Origin: Nymphaea colorata
Lineage: Eukaryota > Streptophyta > Magnoliopsida > Nymphaeales > Nymphaeaceae
Reading direction: 5' to 3'
Assembly (NCBI RefSeq): GCF_008831285.2
Contig: NC_045147.1
Span: 12,874,854-12,938,853 of the forward strand
DNA: 64,000 bases
Shown: positions 11,151 to 23,029 of the stretch, piece by piece
Numbering within the stretch: the first letter of the stretch is position 1
Layout: every line of letters starts with the position of its first letter
Translations under genes and position numbers: made by a program
The notes under the pieces: model-generated
The model's input: the letters and a program-made list of their open reading frames with translations, nothing else
What the model was told of the DNA's origin: nothing
Database searches by the model: none

Positions 11151-12046
11151 TATTTTTACTTTTTTTTAAATTTTTGGGTGACACATCCAAAATTTGGTTT
11201 TTAAACAGCTTAAAAGAAACCAGGTTTTTTACTTCTTTTTACAAAATCTGGTTTTATCAAAACTGGTTTTCTTCGCACCGGCTCGCTGATTAAGGAGGCG
11301 ATGTGGATGATTCTCGGCGACTTATTTTTATTTGGCTTTTGAGAGAGACAAGCCATCCGTCCAAAGGGACGGGCGACCACAATTTGCATACCAAACGGAC
11401 GAGTTGAACCACTTCAAAAAGCAAAATTGCTTCCTGGAACCTTCCGATTTCCTTTTCCCCGTTTTGTATTTTGCATGTCATTTTTCCAAAAGGGCGGGTG
11501 ACTCGCTGGCGGTCTGAACAATTACTTTTTTTTTCTTATTTCCCAATAAAAGTATTTTTTCCATATGAGAAACAACAAAAGGAGAAAAACTCAAGAAGAA
11601 ATAAGTATTGCAGCAACTTGTGAATCCTGATGCAACGTCCCTAGGAAATAAAAGTACTTTTCATTCATTTAATTGCCATAACGTTTATAAATTCATAGCT
11701 AATATAGTCATCTTTTCACTGTCAAGGCCCTTAATGCTTAACTCTATATCGACCCAGTAGGGTACCCACGAAATCGGAAGATGAATCTTAAGATGAGCAA
11801 GAAGAAATGGGAAAACTCAGTCTTGTATTTATATTGGTGATTCTAACTATCGAGAGAGTCACCCAACTAACCAAGGTAATCCATCTCAAACAAATGGATA
11901 GTTGAGAGAAAACCTGAGAAAAAAGTGAGAACTAATGCTAGATAACAAAAATGTCTACCACTTTTTTTTTCTTGTTTTTCTCTTAACTGGATCAGATGAC
12001 CCCATTAGATAGCTTCGTAAGTTTGAAAAGCCATAGTCACCATTGA
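11151..12046. other. Intergenic, no recognised gene
   Basis: The first 130 bases still carry the aaaccaggttt motif of the neighbouring element. I see nothing recognisable in the rest. Confidence 0.4.

Positions 12047-12133
<87 letters not shown>
12047..12133. repeat. (TA)n microsatellite
   Basis: A nearly perfect TA run with one interrupting C close to its left end. Confidence 0.97.
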
Positions 12134-12135
<2 letters not shown>

Positions 12136-12359
12136 AGAAGAGTAAGAGACATGAGTCAATATTGGAATGCGTTAATGTTGAGAAAGTGGGGATGACAATC
12201 ACTGGTGCCAAAGATGAAGTAGGATACAAACGAGATTTGAGAAAGAAAATATATACACACACAAAGACAAATAATGAAAAGGAAAGGTGAGAGAAAAGAT
12301 GAAGGCAGAGGGAAGAAGGTAATGAAAAGTGCGAGAAAATAAAGAGGATAAAAGGAAGA

Positions 12360-12649
12360 ATAAAGCATACAATGATTTATGCAGTTTGGCCTCTATAGAC
12401 CTATGTCCATGGATAAAAGCCCTCTCTCACTCTCACGTTATTTTTGAGGAGCCCTCTCATCCTTTATGCAAAACAAATGATACATACAAAGGATGCCTAC
12501 AAATAATTGAAGAAAGAAATGATACACCAATCCATCAGAAAACAAAACTAGATAGCAAGACTGATAGCAAAACGCCTGCAATCCAACACAGAAGAAATTA
12601 AATACTAAAACCTGCTATCTTCTGGGGATCTACATTTCTGAAATCGACA
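12360..12649 (-). repeat. Probable 3' LTR of the outer Copia element
   Basis: The block contains the pattern ctatagacctatgtccatgg, like the cctacgtccatgg block of the inner Copia LTR, and ends in CA at 12,649. Directly to its right, on the minus strand, is the purine run AGAGGAGGGAAA (12,650-12,661), a good polypurine tract for a minus-strand element. The left edge is not defined. Confidence 0.4.
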
Positions 12650-13664
12650 TTTCCCTCCTCTGTAGTTCAGGAACATCCTTCCCACTTCCATGGGCATCAT
12701 ACCTCTTCTAATAGACATAACCGTATTTGCACTTCTGCACCCAATAGAACTCGAGTTTTTCAACCAAGGTCTTCTACCCTCAAGCATTCCTTGAAGTCCT
12801 CTCAACCAACGCAAATTATTTCATTATTCTTTACCTTAATATTTATACAATTGATATAATCTTCAAGAGAGAAAGTTGAAGGATCATATTTATGTTTTGA
12901 AATTTGTTTTCATCTTATTTGGGTTTTTTATCTCTTCCTTGACAATAGCCAGCTGATAGACATGCTATGACTGCACCGGACCTGTTGGTTGGGTTCCCAC
13001 TTTATTGTTTCCTTTTGATTATGTTTCCACAGTAGAATCGACAGATCCGATTGGTGAGATGGCAACAATATTCTTTCTACCAATATCACCAATGTTGTTT
13101 CCACTAACCGAAGCTTGCTCATCATGTATAGAAATTGTTGGCATCCAAAATGTTTTGTCAAGATATATGCAACTTGAATTTCAGATTAAATATAATGAAC
13201 AGAGATTGATCTCCTTTAGCTATCTTCTCCCTAACAAAATGGATACATATTTCTACATGCTTGCAACGAATGTGATATACAGGATGTGCAACAAGGTGAG
13301 GTACCACACCCTGTTGCACCATAAAACGACTTTATTACTCTCGGCAACTCACAATTCTTTTAATAAAAATTTGATCCACATTATCTCTACAATTGCATTG
13401 GCAAGAGACCTATAGTCAGCCACTGGAAGTCTATGATTTAAGAGTCTGTCCAAGCAACAAGGCATACCATAGTAGACCTCTTGTTGTTTGGACAGCTTGC
13501 CCAGTTGGCATCACTGTAGGCCGATATAGATAGAGAGGAACTAGGCATGATGATCAAGCCATAATATAAAGTATGCTTCAAATATGGTAGGATTCTCTTG
13601 ACAACATTCCAATGACCTTCAATTGGACTGTATATGAATTGTCACATCCTATTGATAAAGCCTA
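12650..13664 (-). pseudogene. Outer Copia element, 3' part: RNase H and tail
   Basis: Read on the minus strand from 13,664, the sequence gives a Copia-type HWNVVKRILPYLK motif (about 13,570-13,620), then a degenerate VADYRSLANAIVEIMWIK segment (about 13,390-13,440) and the KHVEICIHFVREKI motif (about 13,220-13,270) of Copia RNase H. Many stops and frameshifts interrupt it. The missing upstream part lies at 19,560-20,960, on the other side of the inner Copia insertion. From 13,130 to the polypurine tract is untranslated tail. Confidence 0.75.
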
Positions 13665-13963
13665 TGTTAAAAACATGAAAAACAATAGGAAAGAGCAAAC
13701 ATAATACTCAAGCATATACATGGTTCGGCATTTTGATGCCTACGTCCATGGGAAAGGGAGCTCTCCTTTATTTCTCTGATACAAAGTTAGGGAGGATGAA
13801 TCCTCAAAGGCCAGACCAGATTATGGTAAGAGAATCATGCAGAATTCTCATACTAAATAGTATAACGAATGGAGAGAAAGGAAACATGATAAGACATTGA
13901 TTAGATACACCTTCCTAACAGAAAAATTAACAAATGGAGGCAATCCCTGTAATTCTGCTAACA
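13665..13963 (-). repeat. 3' LTR of inner Copia
   Basis: This matches 18,485-19,559 from tgttaaaaacatg to ctgctaaca, apart from the 724-bp insertion and two short blocks absent here. On the minus strand it is preceded by the purine tract CAACTTGAGGGAGATAT. Confidence 0.92.
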
Positions 13964-14052
13964 ATATCTCCCTCAAGTTGGTAGACCAATATCAATCTGT
14001 CCCATCATATACTTATGCTTTTCTTTCCCCAGACTCCTAGTGAAACAGCCAA

Positions 14053-16640
14053 CTATCTCTCACTTCTAACACGTGAAGTGCAAATAGTGTGATCCTGAAT
14101 TTTTTCCTCAACAAAATGACAACCGACTTCAACATGCTTGGTTCGCTCTTGGAATACAGGATTTTCCCCAATATGGATAGCTGCCATGTTATCGCACTTC
14201 AGTTCCATCGATTCCCTTATATCCAAATTCATATATTTGAGAAGAGCTTTGATCCAAATGAGTTCACACGTGCATACAGCCCTAGCTCTGTATTTGGCTT
14301 CAGCACTTGACCGCGCCACAACAGTTTGCGTCTTGCTTTTTCATGTCACAAGATTTTCCCCAATAAGTGTGCAGTATCCTAATGTTGATCTCCGGTCGTT
14401 AAGGTCTCCAGCCCAATCAGCGTCGCAGTACCCAGATATAGTAAGGGATGGACTTCGTTTCATCAAAATGCCCTTGCCTAGGCTACCGTTTAAGTATCTC
14501 AGTATTTTATGTGTTGCCTCGACATGGTTAGACCTTGGTTTATGCATAAATTGGCTGATAAGCCTGACTGCATATGTTATATCTGGACGACTGACTGTAA
14601 GATATATAAGCTTGCCGACGAGTTTCTGAAAACTTTCTATATTATCGACAGTGTTGCGTTCTTCTTTCTTCAGCTTGCAACTTGTCTCAAGAGGCATCTC
14701 TACATCTTTTGAGCCTAGATAACCGGTTTCTTTGAGGAGATCAATGATGTATTTTCATTGACAAATGAAAACACCTTTGTCTGAGCGAGCAACTTCAATT
14801 CCAAGAAAATATTGAAGAGTTCTCATATCCTTGATTTCAAATTCTTTGTTGAGATACTTATTTATCATATGTATGTACTCGGTATCATCTTCAATAAGTA
14901 TAATATCATCAACATATACAAGCAGGATAGTTACCTTGTCATCTTGAGTGACTGTGAACAAAGTATAGTTTGTTGTACTTTGTTTGAAGTCATACTTGTT
15001 GAGAGCAAGGCTAAGGCGAGAGAACCACGCATGAGGCGACTGTTTGAGATCATACAGAGCTTTCTTGAGTATGCACATGTGACCGGGTTTACTTGTGACA
15101 CATTGTGGGACATGCATGAATACTTCTTTGCTTAATTTGCCATGAAGAAAGACATTTTTAACGTCAGGTTGCAAGAGAATCCGTCGTTTTATGGAAGCAA
15201 CGGCAAGAAGGGCCCTTACTGTATTCATTTTTGCTATTGGGGCAAAAGTCTCTGTGTAGTCAATACCCTCAGTTTGAGTGAATCCCTTTGCAACAAGTCG
15301 CACTTTGTATCGTTCTACTTCTCCATTGCTTTTGAATTTAATTTTGTAAATTCATTTGCATCCAACCAATTTCTTTTCCTCCGGATAAGGGACAAATTCC
15401 CACGTACGATTTTTTCATGAGCTCTCAGTTCCTCCTTCATGGCATCTATCCATCTGACATCTTTGCTAGCTTTTTCAAAAAAATTTGGCTCTTGGAGTTT
15501 GTAGGTTGCATGAACATAAGATTTATACTGTTCTGACAAGCCGTCAAAAGATAAATATTTTTCAATAGAATGAATATTGTTAGTGGCTAGATATGTATAA
15601 TAATCACTTAACCTGACCGGAGGCCTGCATTGTCGTGAAGAATGACAAACTTGAGGAATATTAGTGATGTCTGAGGTAGGAGTTTGATTTCCTCTTTCAC
15701 CAGCCACTTCTTGAATGTGCAAAGGCTGGTTTACCTCATTAATTTGCCGGTGAGGAACTTGATTAAAGATGTTGGTCAAGGGGCGAGAGATATTGCTTAT
15801 TTCATCGGTGGGCAGAGAAGAATGTTCTTCTTGTTGCATATTTTCAAAGTATTTTTCAGACTCATAAGACTTTACATCTCGTGAGACCATCGTCTTTTTT
15901 GTAATGGGATCAAGACATCGGTAGCCATGTTTTTTGCTGGAGTATCCCATGAAAATCCCTTTGACTACACGTTTTTGAAATTTATTTCTGAATTTTTCCT
16001 GCAAATGGACATAGCACTTGCACCCAAAAACTTTGAGATGTCTAATGGAGATCGGCCGTTTGAGGAGGAGTTCAAGAGGTACCTTTCCATCAATGCTAGA
16101 ATTAGGGATCCGATTGGATATATAGCTGGCAGTGCCAATAGCTTCATTCCAATATTTTTGTGGTAAAGTCATATGTATCATGAGAGCACGAGCGATGTTT
16201 AGGAGTTGACGATTTTTCCTCTCTGCAACACTATTTTGTTGAAGGGTTCCAATACATGTGTATTGGGGTTGTATGTCTTTTTTTCGCATAAACTCTTTAA
16301 GATGGTCATCTCTCCACCATTATCGGAATGAAGTTTCTTTATCTTGATTACGTGCTGAGTATGAATGAGATTATAGAACTGTTCAAATATATTTGGTGCC
16401 TCACCTTTATTCTTGAGGAAATAAATCCAAGTTACATGAGTCATATTGTCAATAAAAGAAACATAGTATCTATATCCGGTTTGAGATATCTTAGGAGCCG
16501 GCCCCCATACATCAGGGTGCATAAGATCAAACATTTCTAAAGATCTTTGTACAAATGATTGGAAAGGAAGTCTTGTAAATTTTGAGAACTCACACGCGTC
16601 GCACGCCCAATCTTCTGTGGTGAGGTGAGGAATAAGTTGT
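14053..16640 (-). pseudogene. Inner Copia pol: integrase, reverse transcriptase, RNase H
   Basis: On the minus strand from the right: integrase core with DVWGPAPKISQTGYRYYVSF and HSDNGGE (16,199-16,534), then after a frameshift NSVAERKNRQLLNIAR, WNEAIGTASYISNR and the VFGCKCYVHL domain (15,315-16,289). Reverse transcriptase follows (14,755-15,303) with DVKNVFLHGKL, then the catalytic YVDD at 14,905-14,916, and the FLGIEVARS block. RNase H comes last (SGYCDADWAGDLNDRRST at 14,341-14,697; SSAEAKYRA and TKHVEVGCHFVEEKI at 14,053-14,319). In intact Copia these are one polyprotein; here at least four interruptions split it. Confidence 0.93.
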
Positions 16641-17149
16641 TTGTGCTCTGATTTGAAATATGCCCCAATCTAGAATGTCATATCCAGTACTCAGAGTTTT
16701 ATTGGCTTTTGGTGAGAAGACTAACACAATCATCGTCTAGAACATATAATCCTCTCTGAAGATGACATTAAACAATCATTTTCTTTGAGTTCAGTTTCTG
16801 AAATGTCACGTCCATGGGAGAAAAAATTGCCAAACATTTGTGAGCTTGAGTAATCTTACTAACAGAAATCAAATTTGCAGCAAGTTTTGGAATAAGAAGA
16901 ACTCTAGATTTTTTATTTCCAAAAAAACGTCATTTTTCCAGCACCCTCGACGTTTATGGATGACCCATCGGTAGTGATTATACAGGATATTTATGTAACG
17001 CCCTAAATGTTTAGTCTCGTATTGAAGATTGTGAGGGATCTTCAGAGGTGACGAGATTGGTCTTGAAGAACTTTTGGAAAAACTTTTCCAAATCATCCTT
17101 TGTAACCAAATTTGCCGAATTGATCACCTTCGAAGATGTGGTTGGTTTC

Positions 17150-17994
17150 TCTTTCTCGGGTCTCCCTATCATCTCCTAGCATCGTTCATGGGTGTGACTG
17201 ATCTTTTTGCAATGAGTGCACTTGGTCTCATATTGTTTGGTCTGCGTCTTTGTCCTTCTTGAGTGCGAGAAATATACACCATTTTCTCATATTTTTCTCT
17301 TGCAACTTCATCTTTGGTGGATGATTTCATAACTCTTCTTCTGGATACTTCTCTTTGAATGATTTGGCAAACGGTGTTGAATGTTGGAAGAGTTGAAAGG
17401 TTCAAGATTTGGCTGTGTAGGGTCTCATAGTCGTCACAAAGACCAGCCAGCACTTTGAAAATTTTATCTTCCTTTAACCATTGTTTGAAGATATCAGCAT
17501 CCGATGTGACTGGTGGTATTGAAGAAGTTCATCGAAGACACAGCGAAGACGTTCGATATAAAGTTGAACACCTTTATTTCCTACCATGAGATTAGCAATT
17601 TCACATTGAATTTGATATATTCGAGAAAGCTTATTTTGCTCACTAAAAAGTTCTTTTAACGACTCTCAAATCCCTTGGGACGTATCTTGATACATGAATA
17701 TATTAGCTATAGACGGTTCCGTAGAATTTATTAACCATGATATGACCATATCATTGTCAGACTTCCATTCCTCATACCTGGGATCATTAGGTGCAGGCTG
17801 CTTGATTTTTCTGTTGATGTATCTCGCTTTAGATCTCCCACTGAGAAATAGACATACAACCTTGCCCAACTCATATAGTTTGCGCCATTGAGAAGAGTAG
17901 ACGTGATCTTCATTGTGTTGCCATGCGGATCGGAGGATTTTGATCCTCTTGAATTTTCATCTCCTTGAGCAGGTCCAGTTTGAATTCCGGCCAT
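17150..17994 (-). pseudogene. Inner Copia gag
   Basis: The frame starts with a methionine at 17,994 and contains LLNGANYMSWARLYVYF, the usual start of plant Copia gag (a NYxxWxxxM-like pattern), then after frameshifts WLINSTEPSIANIFMYQDTS (around 17,700) and LAGLCDDYETLHSQIL (about 17,400-17,450). A cysteine-histidine knuckle-like stretch follows near 17,190. At least three frame breaks separate the pieces. Confidence 0.8.
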
Positions 17995-18472
17995 CGTTAA
18001 GAAGAAATCAAGCGATAAAAATCACTGCCCTGATTGAATAGGTTCTCTCTCAACAAAAAAAGAAGGAAACAGAGCAATCAGGGAATACAAGGAGAACGGA
18101 AAGAAAATTGGAAACAACAAAAACCTGTGGCACTTGTAAATTATGTATCTTCAAAATCGACAGCAGCTGCGGCACTTGTAAAATGCCGGATGCAGGAAAA
18201 AAAACACAAGATGGTATCTGCTTGGCCAGTATGCAGGACGAAGTCGATTTTGGACTTCTGTCCAACAACAGAAAACGCCGGAGGCATGAATGCTGCTGAG
18301 CACGATATTTTTCTTTCCCTGTTTTAGGACTCTCTTTCGACAGCACTTCGGAACGAATCCACAATTTCGAAACTTGGGGAGACGGTGCTTCCTGGAATAA
18401 TCGCCACTTGCCAACGCTGTGGCCAAAGTTTTTTGAATCAGCAGACAGCAGGAAGGGCTCACTCTCAACCAA
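17995..18472 (-). other. Untranslated leader of inner Copia
   Basis: This lies between the primer-binding site and the first gag methionine. No conserved protein is seen in any frame; leaders of this size are normal in Copia elements. Confidence 0.55.
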
Positions 18473-18484
18473 GCTCTAATACCA
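18473..18484 (-). other. Primer-binding site of inner Copia
   Basis: On the minus strand directly after the 5' LTR it reads TGGTATTAGAGC, one base away from TGGTATCAGAGC, the usual plant Copia site complementary to initiator methionine tRNA. Confidence 0.9.
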
Positions 18485-19559
18485 TGTTAAAAACATGAAA
18501 AACAATAGGAACGAGCAAACATAATACTCAAGCATCTATGTGGTTAGGCATTTTGATGCCTACGTCTACGGGAAAGGGAGCACTCATTTATTTCTCTAAT
18601 ACAAACTTAGGGATGATGAATCCTCTATTTATAGAGTATAGGCCAGTAAGGCTGGGCGTCGGGCCGGGCCGGGCCAGGTTTGGGCCGGGAAAATCCCGGC
18701 CCGGGCGGGAAGGGTGGCCCAGCGGCGGCCCGGCCCGACTCCCGCCCTCGGGCGGTCGGTCGGCCTCCGCCCTGAGCCCTCGGCTCGCTCCCGTGACCCT
18801 CCCTCTCTCTTCCTGTCTGCCTCTCCATCTCCCTCTCAGTCTCCCTCCCGTCTCCCTCTGCTCCCTCTCCCTCTCCTTTCCGTCTCCCTCTCCCTCTCCC
18901 TTCCGTCTCCCTCTCCTCCTTCTCCCTTCCGTCTCCCTCTCCCTCTCCCTTCCGTTTCCCTCTCCCTCCCTCTCCCTCTCCCTCTCTGCTCCCTCTTCCT
19001 TCCGTCTCCCTCTCCCTCTCCGCCTCCGTCCACCGCAGCCCCACTCGCTCCCCTCCCTCTCCGCCTCCGTCCCCCGCAGCCCCGCTCTGCTCCCACACCA
19101 CCTCCGTCCTCCGCAGCCCCTGCGGCCCGCAGCTCACTCCTCTCCCTCTCCGCCTCCGTCGGTCCTTCCCCCAGCAGCCCCGGCGCCCCGCTCCATCTCC
19201 CTCTCCACTCGGCTCCCCCTTCCCGTGTCTCCCTCTTCGCGGCGGGCCGGGCCGGGCCTGGCTTTTGGTGGCCAGGCCCGGTACCCGGCCCGGCAAGATT
19301 ATCGGGCCGGGCCCGGGCCCGGGCTTCAGGCCCGATGGGCCGACCCGGGCCGGCCCGATGCCCACCCCTATAGGCCAGACCGGATTATGGTAAGAGAATC
19401 ATGCAGAATTCTCATACTAAATAGTATAACCGTTCCTTTGATGAAAAGGAAACGGGCGATATGGAAACGGTGAAAGGAAACATGATAAGGCAGTGACTAG
19501 ATACACCTTCCTAACAGAAAAATTAACAAATGGAGGCAATCCCTGTAATTCTGCTAACA
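18485..19559 (-). repeat. 5' LTR of inner Copia, split by a DNA transposon
   Basis: Outside the 18,647-19,370 insertion, the LTR aligns with 13,665-13,963 from end to end. Without the insertion and its duplicated target it is about 343 bases long. Confidence 0.92.
18647..19370. mobile_element. 724-bp hAT-like non-autonomous element in the LTR
   Basis: The left end TAAGGCTGGGCGTCGGGCC pairs with the reverse-complemented right end TAGGGGTGGGCATCGGGCC (16 of 19). The 8-mer taggccag flanks it on both sides (18,639-18,646 and 19,371-19,378), as expected for hAT. The same LTR at 13,820 shows the empty site. The subterminal parts are GGGCCGGGCC-rich, and the core, about 18,795-19,225, is a long ccctctccctctc-type pyrimidine array. 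There is no transposase; the long open frames across it are low-complexity artefacts. Confidence 0.88.
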
Positions 19560-20960
19560 GTCTAGAAGATCAGCCTAGTCACAGTAGCATACTGGAGTGC
19601 TCCAACCATACTCATATACACTGTTGGATCACAAAATCTTACAGTCCAGTCTACAACTGTACCAAAAAAATATTGCTTCCTTAACTAGAAATTCCCTTTT
19701 AAGAGATGCATCAAAAATTTTAGTCACATGAGATTCTCAGATAAGAACTATATCGTCAACATAAACAAGGAGAACTATCATGCTTTCATTTTTTAATATA
19801 TGAACATTGATGGATTGGTAACGCTACTGACAAAGCCACAGTCGAACAAAAAAATTCTAAGCTGAACATACCAAGCTCTTCAAGTCTGCTTTGGACCATA
19901 CAAAGCACGTCTCAATTCGCAAACATAGGCAGATTTAGAAGCGCCATAACCGGGTGTATGCTTCACAAAGATGTTTTTATAAATGTTTCCATACAAAAAT
20001 GCATTTTTTAATATCAAGTTGTTTAACTTCTCATTCTTTAACTGCGCAAGAGAACTGCACAAATACTAGCCAGTTGTGCTTTTAATCTGTCAAAAGACTC
20101 GCCGGACTTTAATTTGGTTTCAAAACTCATTTTGATCCAACAACATAACATTCATCAAAGGATCGAAAGGAACAAGCTCCCATGTGTGTTATATTTCCAA
20201 AGAGCTTCCATTTCTTTGTCCATTGCATTCTTCTGTCCATGATGATTGAAAGCCTCATTAACAGATTTTCGTTCAACAAAGTTCCCATTATATAAAGAAT
20301 GCCAACATGCATACTTAGGGTTCGGTCTAATAATACCTGACATTGACTAAGCCACCATAGTCCTTCCAGATTGAGCATGGCAGTTCATTACCCCAATCTT
20401 GCAAACTTGATTCAATATTTTCATCCTCATTATACACATGTCATGCATCAAGAACTGGTTGTGAATCGCTGCTCAAGCAAAGACTTTCATTATTAACAAC
20501 CTGCTTGATTTAAATGTTATTTTCTTGTTGATGATATGAAAAATCCGTTTGCTAGGACCCCCAACAAAAATATGCTTTGGGATAAAGACTATATTCTAAA
20601 AAGGCACAAGGCAAACTCCTGGGGTCGAACTTTGCTATAGTCACGCAATCGACACCCAAAAACTCCAATATACGGAATAGTCGGGATGTTTTCCATTGAA
20701 TTGAAAATAGGATGACTTCATGTTGTTAGATGAAGATAGTAATCGGTTGATCAAAAATACACCCGTACTAAAGACTTATACGATGGTCAAGCCTAATTCA
20801 GTAATATTGTGGTGTTTTCTTCAATCAATCCATTTTACTTTTTAGTCTGCAGACAAGGAAATTGTTGATTCGTTCCAAGATTAGAGAGAGTTCGAGCAAA
20901 TTTCTTGTTTGTGTGCACACTTCCTCCATTCGATTGAAAATTTTACAGTTTGTAGGTCAA
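19560..20960 (-). pseudogene. Outer Copia element, 5' part: integrase end and reverse transcriptase
   Basis: On the minus strand from the right there are degenerate integrase remnants (about 20,600-20,950, including a VFGCR pattern). Reverse transcriptase follows: LKNAFLYGNIYKNIFV and CELRRALYGPKQT (19,880-20,062), and YVDD at 19,752-19,763. Stops and frameshifts are frequent. The continuation lies at 12,650-13,664. I found neither gag nor a 5' LTR on the right, so the element is truncated there. Confidence 0.78.
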
Positions 20961-21138
20961 ACTGCCTTTCAACAGATATATAAAAATGCATGAAACATTA
21001 AAAAAAAAAAAAACTGACTTGTACCTTAAAGGATAAAACCATGTGAACCGATTGAAGTCATAAGTTCACATACTACAATCGTTGATTATTCATAATCTTT
21101 AACGCATCATTAGTGCCTTCATTAATGCTTCTATGTGA

Positions 21139-21725
21139 TATATATATATATATATATATACATATATATAATGTGTGTGTGTGTGTGTGTGAAAATAGCA
21201 TTTAATGTCTCTTTGGAGCTGTTTCATCATTTTAATTAGTCAGGTTGGAGTTGGTACTGGAAGATGACCAATGACAAAGATGGCTACTTGTTTGTCTCCC
21301 TTAGAAAAGTGGGCATATTATCATGAAAGAAAATCACACCAGATTAACAAAATGAGCCCTTGAACAGAAAGTTTTTTTTTTAATAATATGATAGGTCTTT
21401 CATCCATAATAGCATTTAAAATTTAAACGATGGAGCAGTCATTTCTGCTGATCGACGCCCTTGTTTGTTTGGAATATGTCTTTTTTCTGATCTTTGTCGA
21501 CTATGGCCACTGGTTATGTGAACGTGGCCACTTCTTATTTTATAAATTGACTAAGTTATCGAATTGAGTTTGAAGAATAAATATCATTAACTTTGGCTCG
21601 ACTCTCCTGGTTCTCCAGCTAGATATTATTAATTTTTATGCCTTGAATGACTAACGATTGATCATGCTGCAGTCAGTCAGTGAGAATAAAAAATAAGTTG
21701 TTCTAAGCACTCCCACTTTGGAGAA
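21139..21725 (+). repeat. Copy 2 of the CYP89 upstream block, without a P450 gene
   Basis: This matches 7,235-7,735 block by block: TA microsatellite, caatgacaaag, ttatcatgaa, attaacaaaatgagc, ggccacttcttattttata, cactcccactttggagaaaag. The match resumes at about 23,030-23,110 (cacatttat, then attcagatcca), after some 1.3 kb of unmatched sequence. No P450 reading frame follows. Identity looks like roughly three quarters in the aligned blocks by eye; it was not computed. Confidence 0.72.
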
Positions 21726-21859
21726 AAGTGTAGACCTTTTGGATTGAAGGTGTGTTTCGAAGGAACTTCGCTCTCTTTCAGGAGAAGGCTCCAGGAACAG
21801 CGATGCAGGGATGAAATACTTCATTGGAAACAGAAAACTTGTTTCGTATCGTATGAATG

Positions 21860-21981
21860 CCAACAATACTTAAATATGGAAACATCATTAATTTTTAGTT
21901 TTTCACATATGAGTGCCCCTTTAGTTTGAAATTTAAGCTTTGAGTGCCCCTCAACCAGAAATTTTTGGGCTCCATCACTGT
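21860..21981. mobile_element. Small insert flanked by 11-bp direct repeats
   Basis: The 11-mer tcgtatgaatg occurs at 21,849-21,859 and 21,982-21,992. The right end of the enclosed 122 bases (gggctccatcactg) resembles the terminal repeat of the element at 38,363-38,540 (ggctccgccactg). The left end does not show the matching inverted end, so it may be a truncated or rearranged copy. Confidence 0.45.
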
Positions 21982-21992
21982 TCGTATGAATG

Positions 21993-23029
21993 TGCATGGA
22001 TTTTAACTTGCTTTTGTTTTGTAGTGCTTGTCTGCCTTTTTATTGTCTTCTTCTTGCTTATTTTTGAACGCATTATTATTTTCTTCAATAAAGTTTGTGG
22101 TCTGTGTGTGTATATATATATATCTTTGTATTTTGACATCTATCGGTTACTCAATGTTTAAAAGTTCCGCTTATAGTATAACTACAGTTTTTATGTGATT
22201 TTTCATTATTTACTCAGCCACAGTTTTTAAATTTTTAGCTACCTGGCAGCTGGGAGATCATTTCAATTCTTCTGTGTCTATGTAATTAGTTTACATGTAC
22301 TGTAATAATACCCTTTATTAATCAAAAAATAAAAGAAACTTCCCATATAAATTCCATATCCTATTATTTATACTTAAATCTCATTAGGTGCTTTTAGTGC
22401 TGCCGCTTTAGCAAAACACTCTCTAATGCAGTATCATAAAAATCAGAAAGAAATTAAAAAGCTGAAAAAATAGCAATAATATTAGTTTGGATAAGGGAAA
22501 TGGATATAATTTCTTAACCAAAAAGAAGTGAAGTCAAAATTGGAAGACTGGGGACCATGTCAGCTGGGTTACAAGGTAAAGGGGTCTGAAGTATCAACAG
22601 TTGCACTTGGCCAGTTGGCCTTAGTCACTGCTGCCCAAAATGGTACAGGTCTGTCTAGATCTCCAATCCCTCCTGGGGGAATAAGCACCTTCCCCATTTT
22701 TATTAGGTGATAATTATGAAGATTCTTCTAACGCTAGTGGTTTCTTGCATTTACCAGTCAGTTGCTGATGTGCATTAGTCTAATATGTTTCCAAATCTAC
22801 CAATGTTTTAAGCCGCTTTTCATTATTCCAATCATATAGATAGAAACAAAATATATGAAGATGTAAAGCTTAAACGTAAACCTTGAAAATTCTATGTTTA
22901 GATTCAATTATTAGCTGAAAAAAGAAAGCATGTTAGCTTCTGTTTTCATTAAGGCCATAATCTTTGAAATCGCTGTCGTTATGATCATGAATCAATAACA
23001 ACAGATTTTTTGCCATATAAACGAATATA
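21993..23029. other. Intergenic insert within duplicated block
   Basis: This stretch separates the two parts of the duplicated upstream region. A 60-codon frame at 22,528-22,710 has no recognisable family. I see nothing else. Confidence 0.4.

Larger units (their letters stand above)
13665..19559 (-). mobile_element. Inner Copia LTR retrotransposon (complete but dead)
   Basis: A whole element on the minus strand: 5' LTR 18,485-19,559, primer-binding site 18,473-18,484, gag, integrase, reverse transcriptase and RNase H, polypurine tract 13,964-13,978, 3' LTR 13,665-13,963. Both LTRs start TG and end CA. The flanking pentamers are gccta (13,660-13,664) and gtcta (19,560-19,564), a target duplication with one mismatch. 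It sits in the pol gene of an older Copia. The domain order integrase before reverse transcriptase defines Ty1/Copia. All frames are broken. Confidence 0.92.

Noticed and set aside
18538-19473. A 311-codon plus-strand frame and a 246-codon minus-strand frame
   Set aside because: Both run through the GC-rich and pyrimidine-repeat DNA of the hAT-like element. The products are low-complexity Pro/Ser/Leu or Gly/Arg/Glu runs without domains, and the frames cross the insertion boundary.
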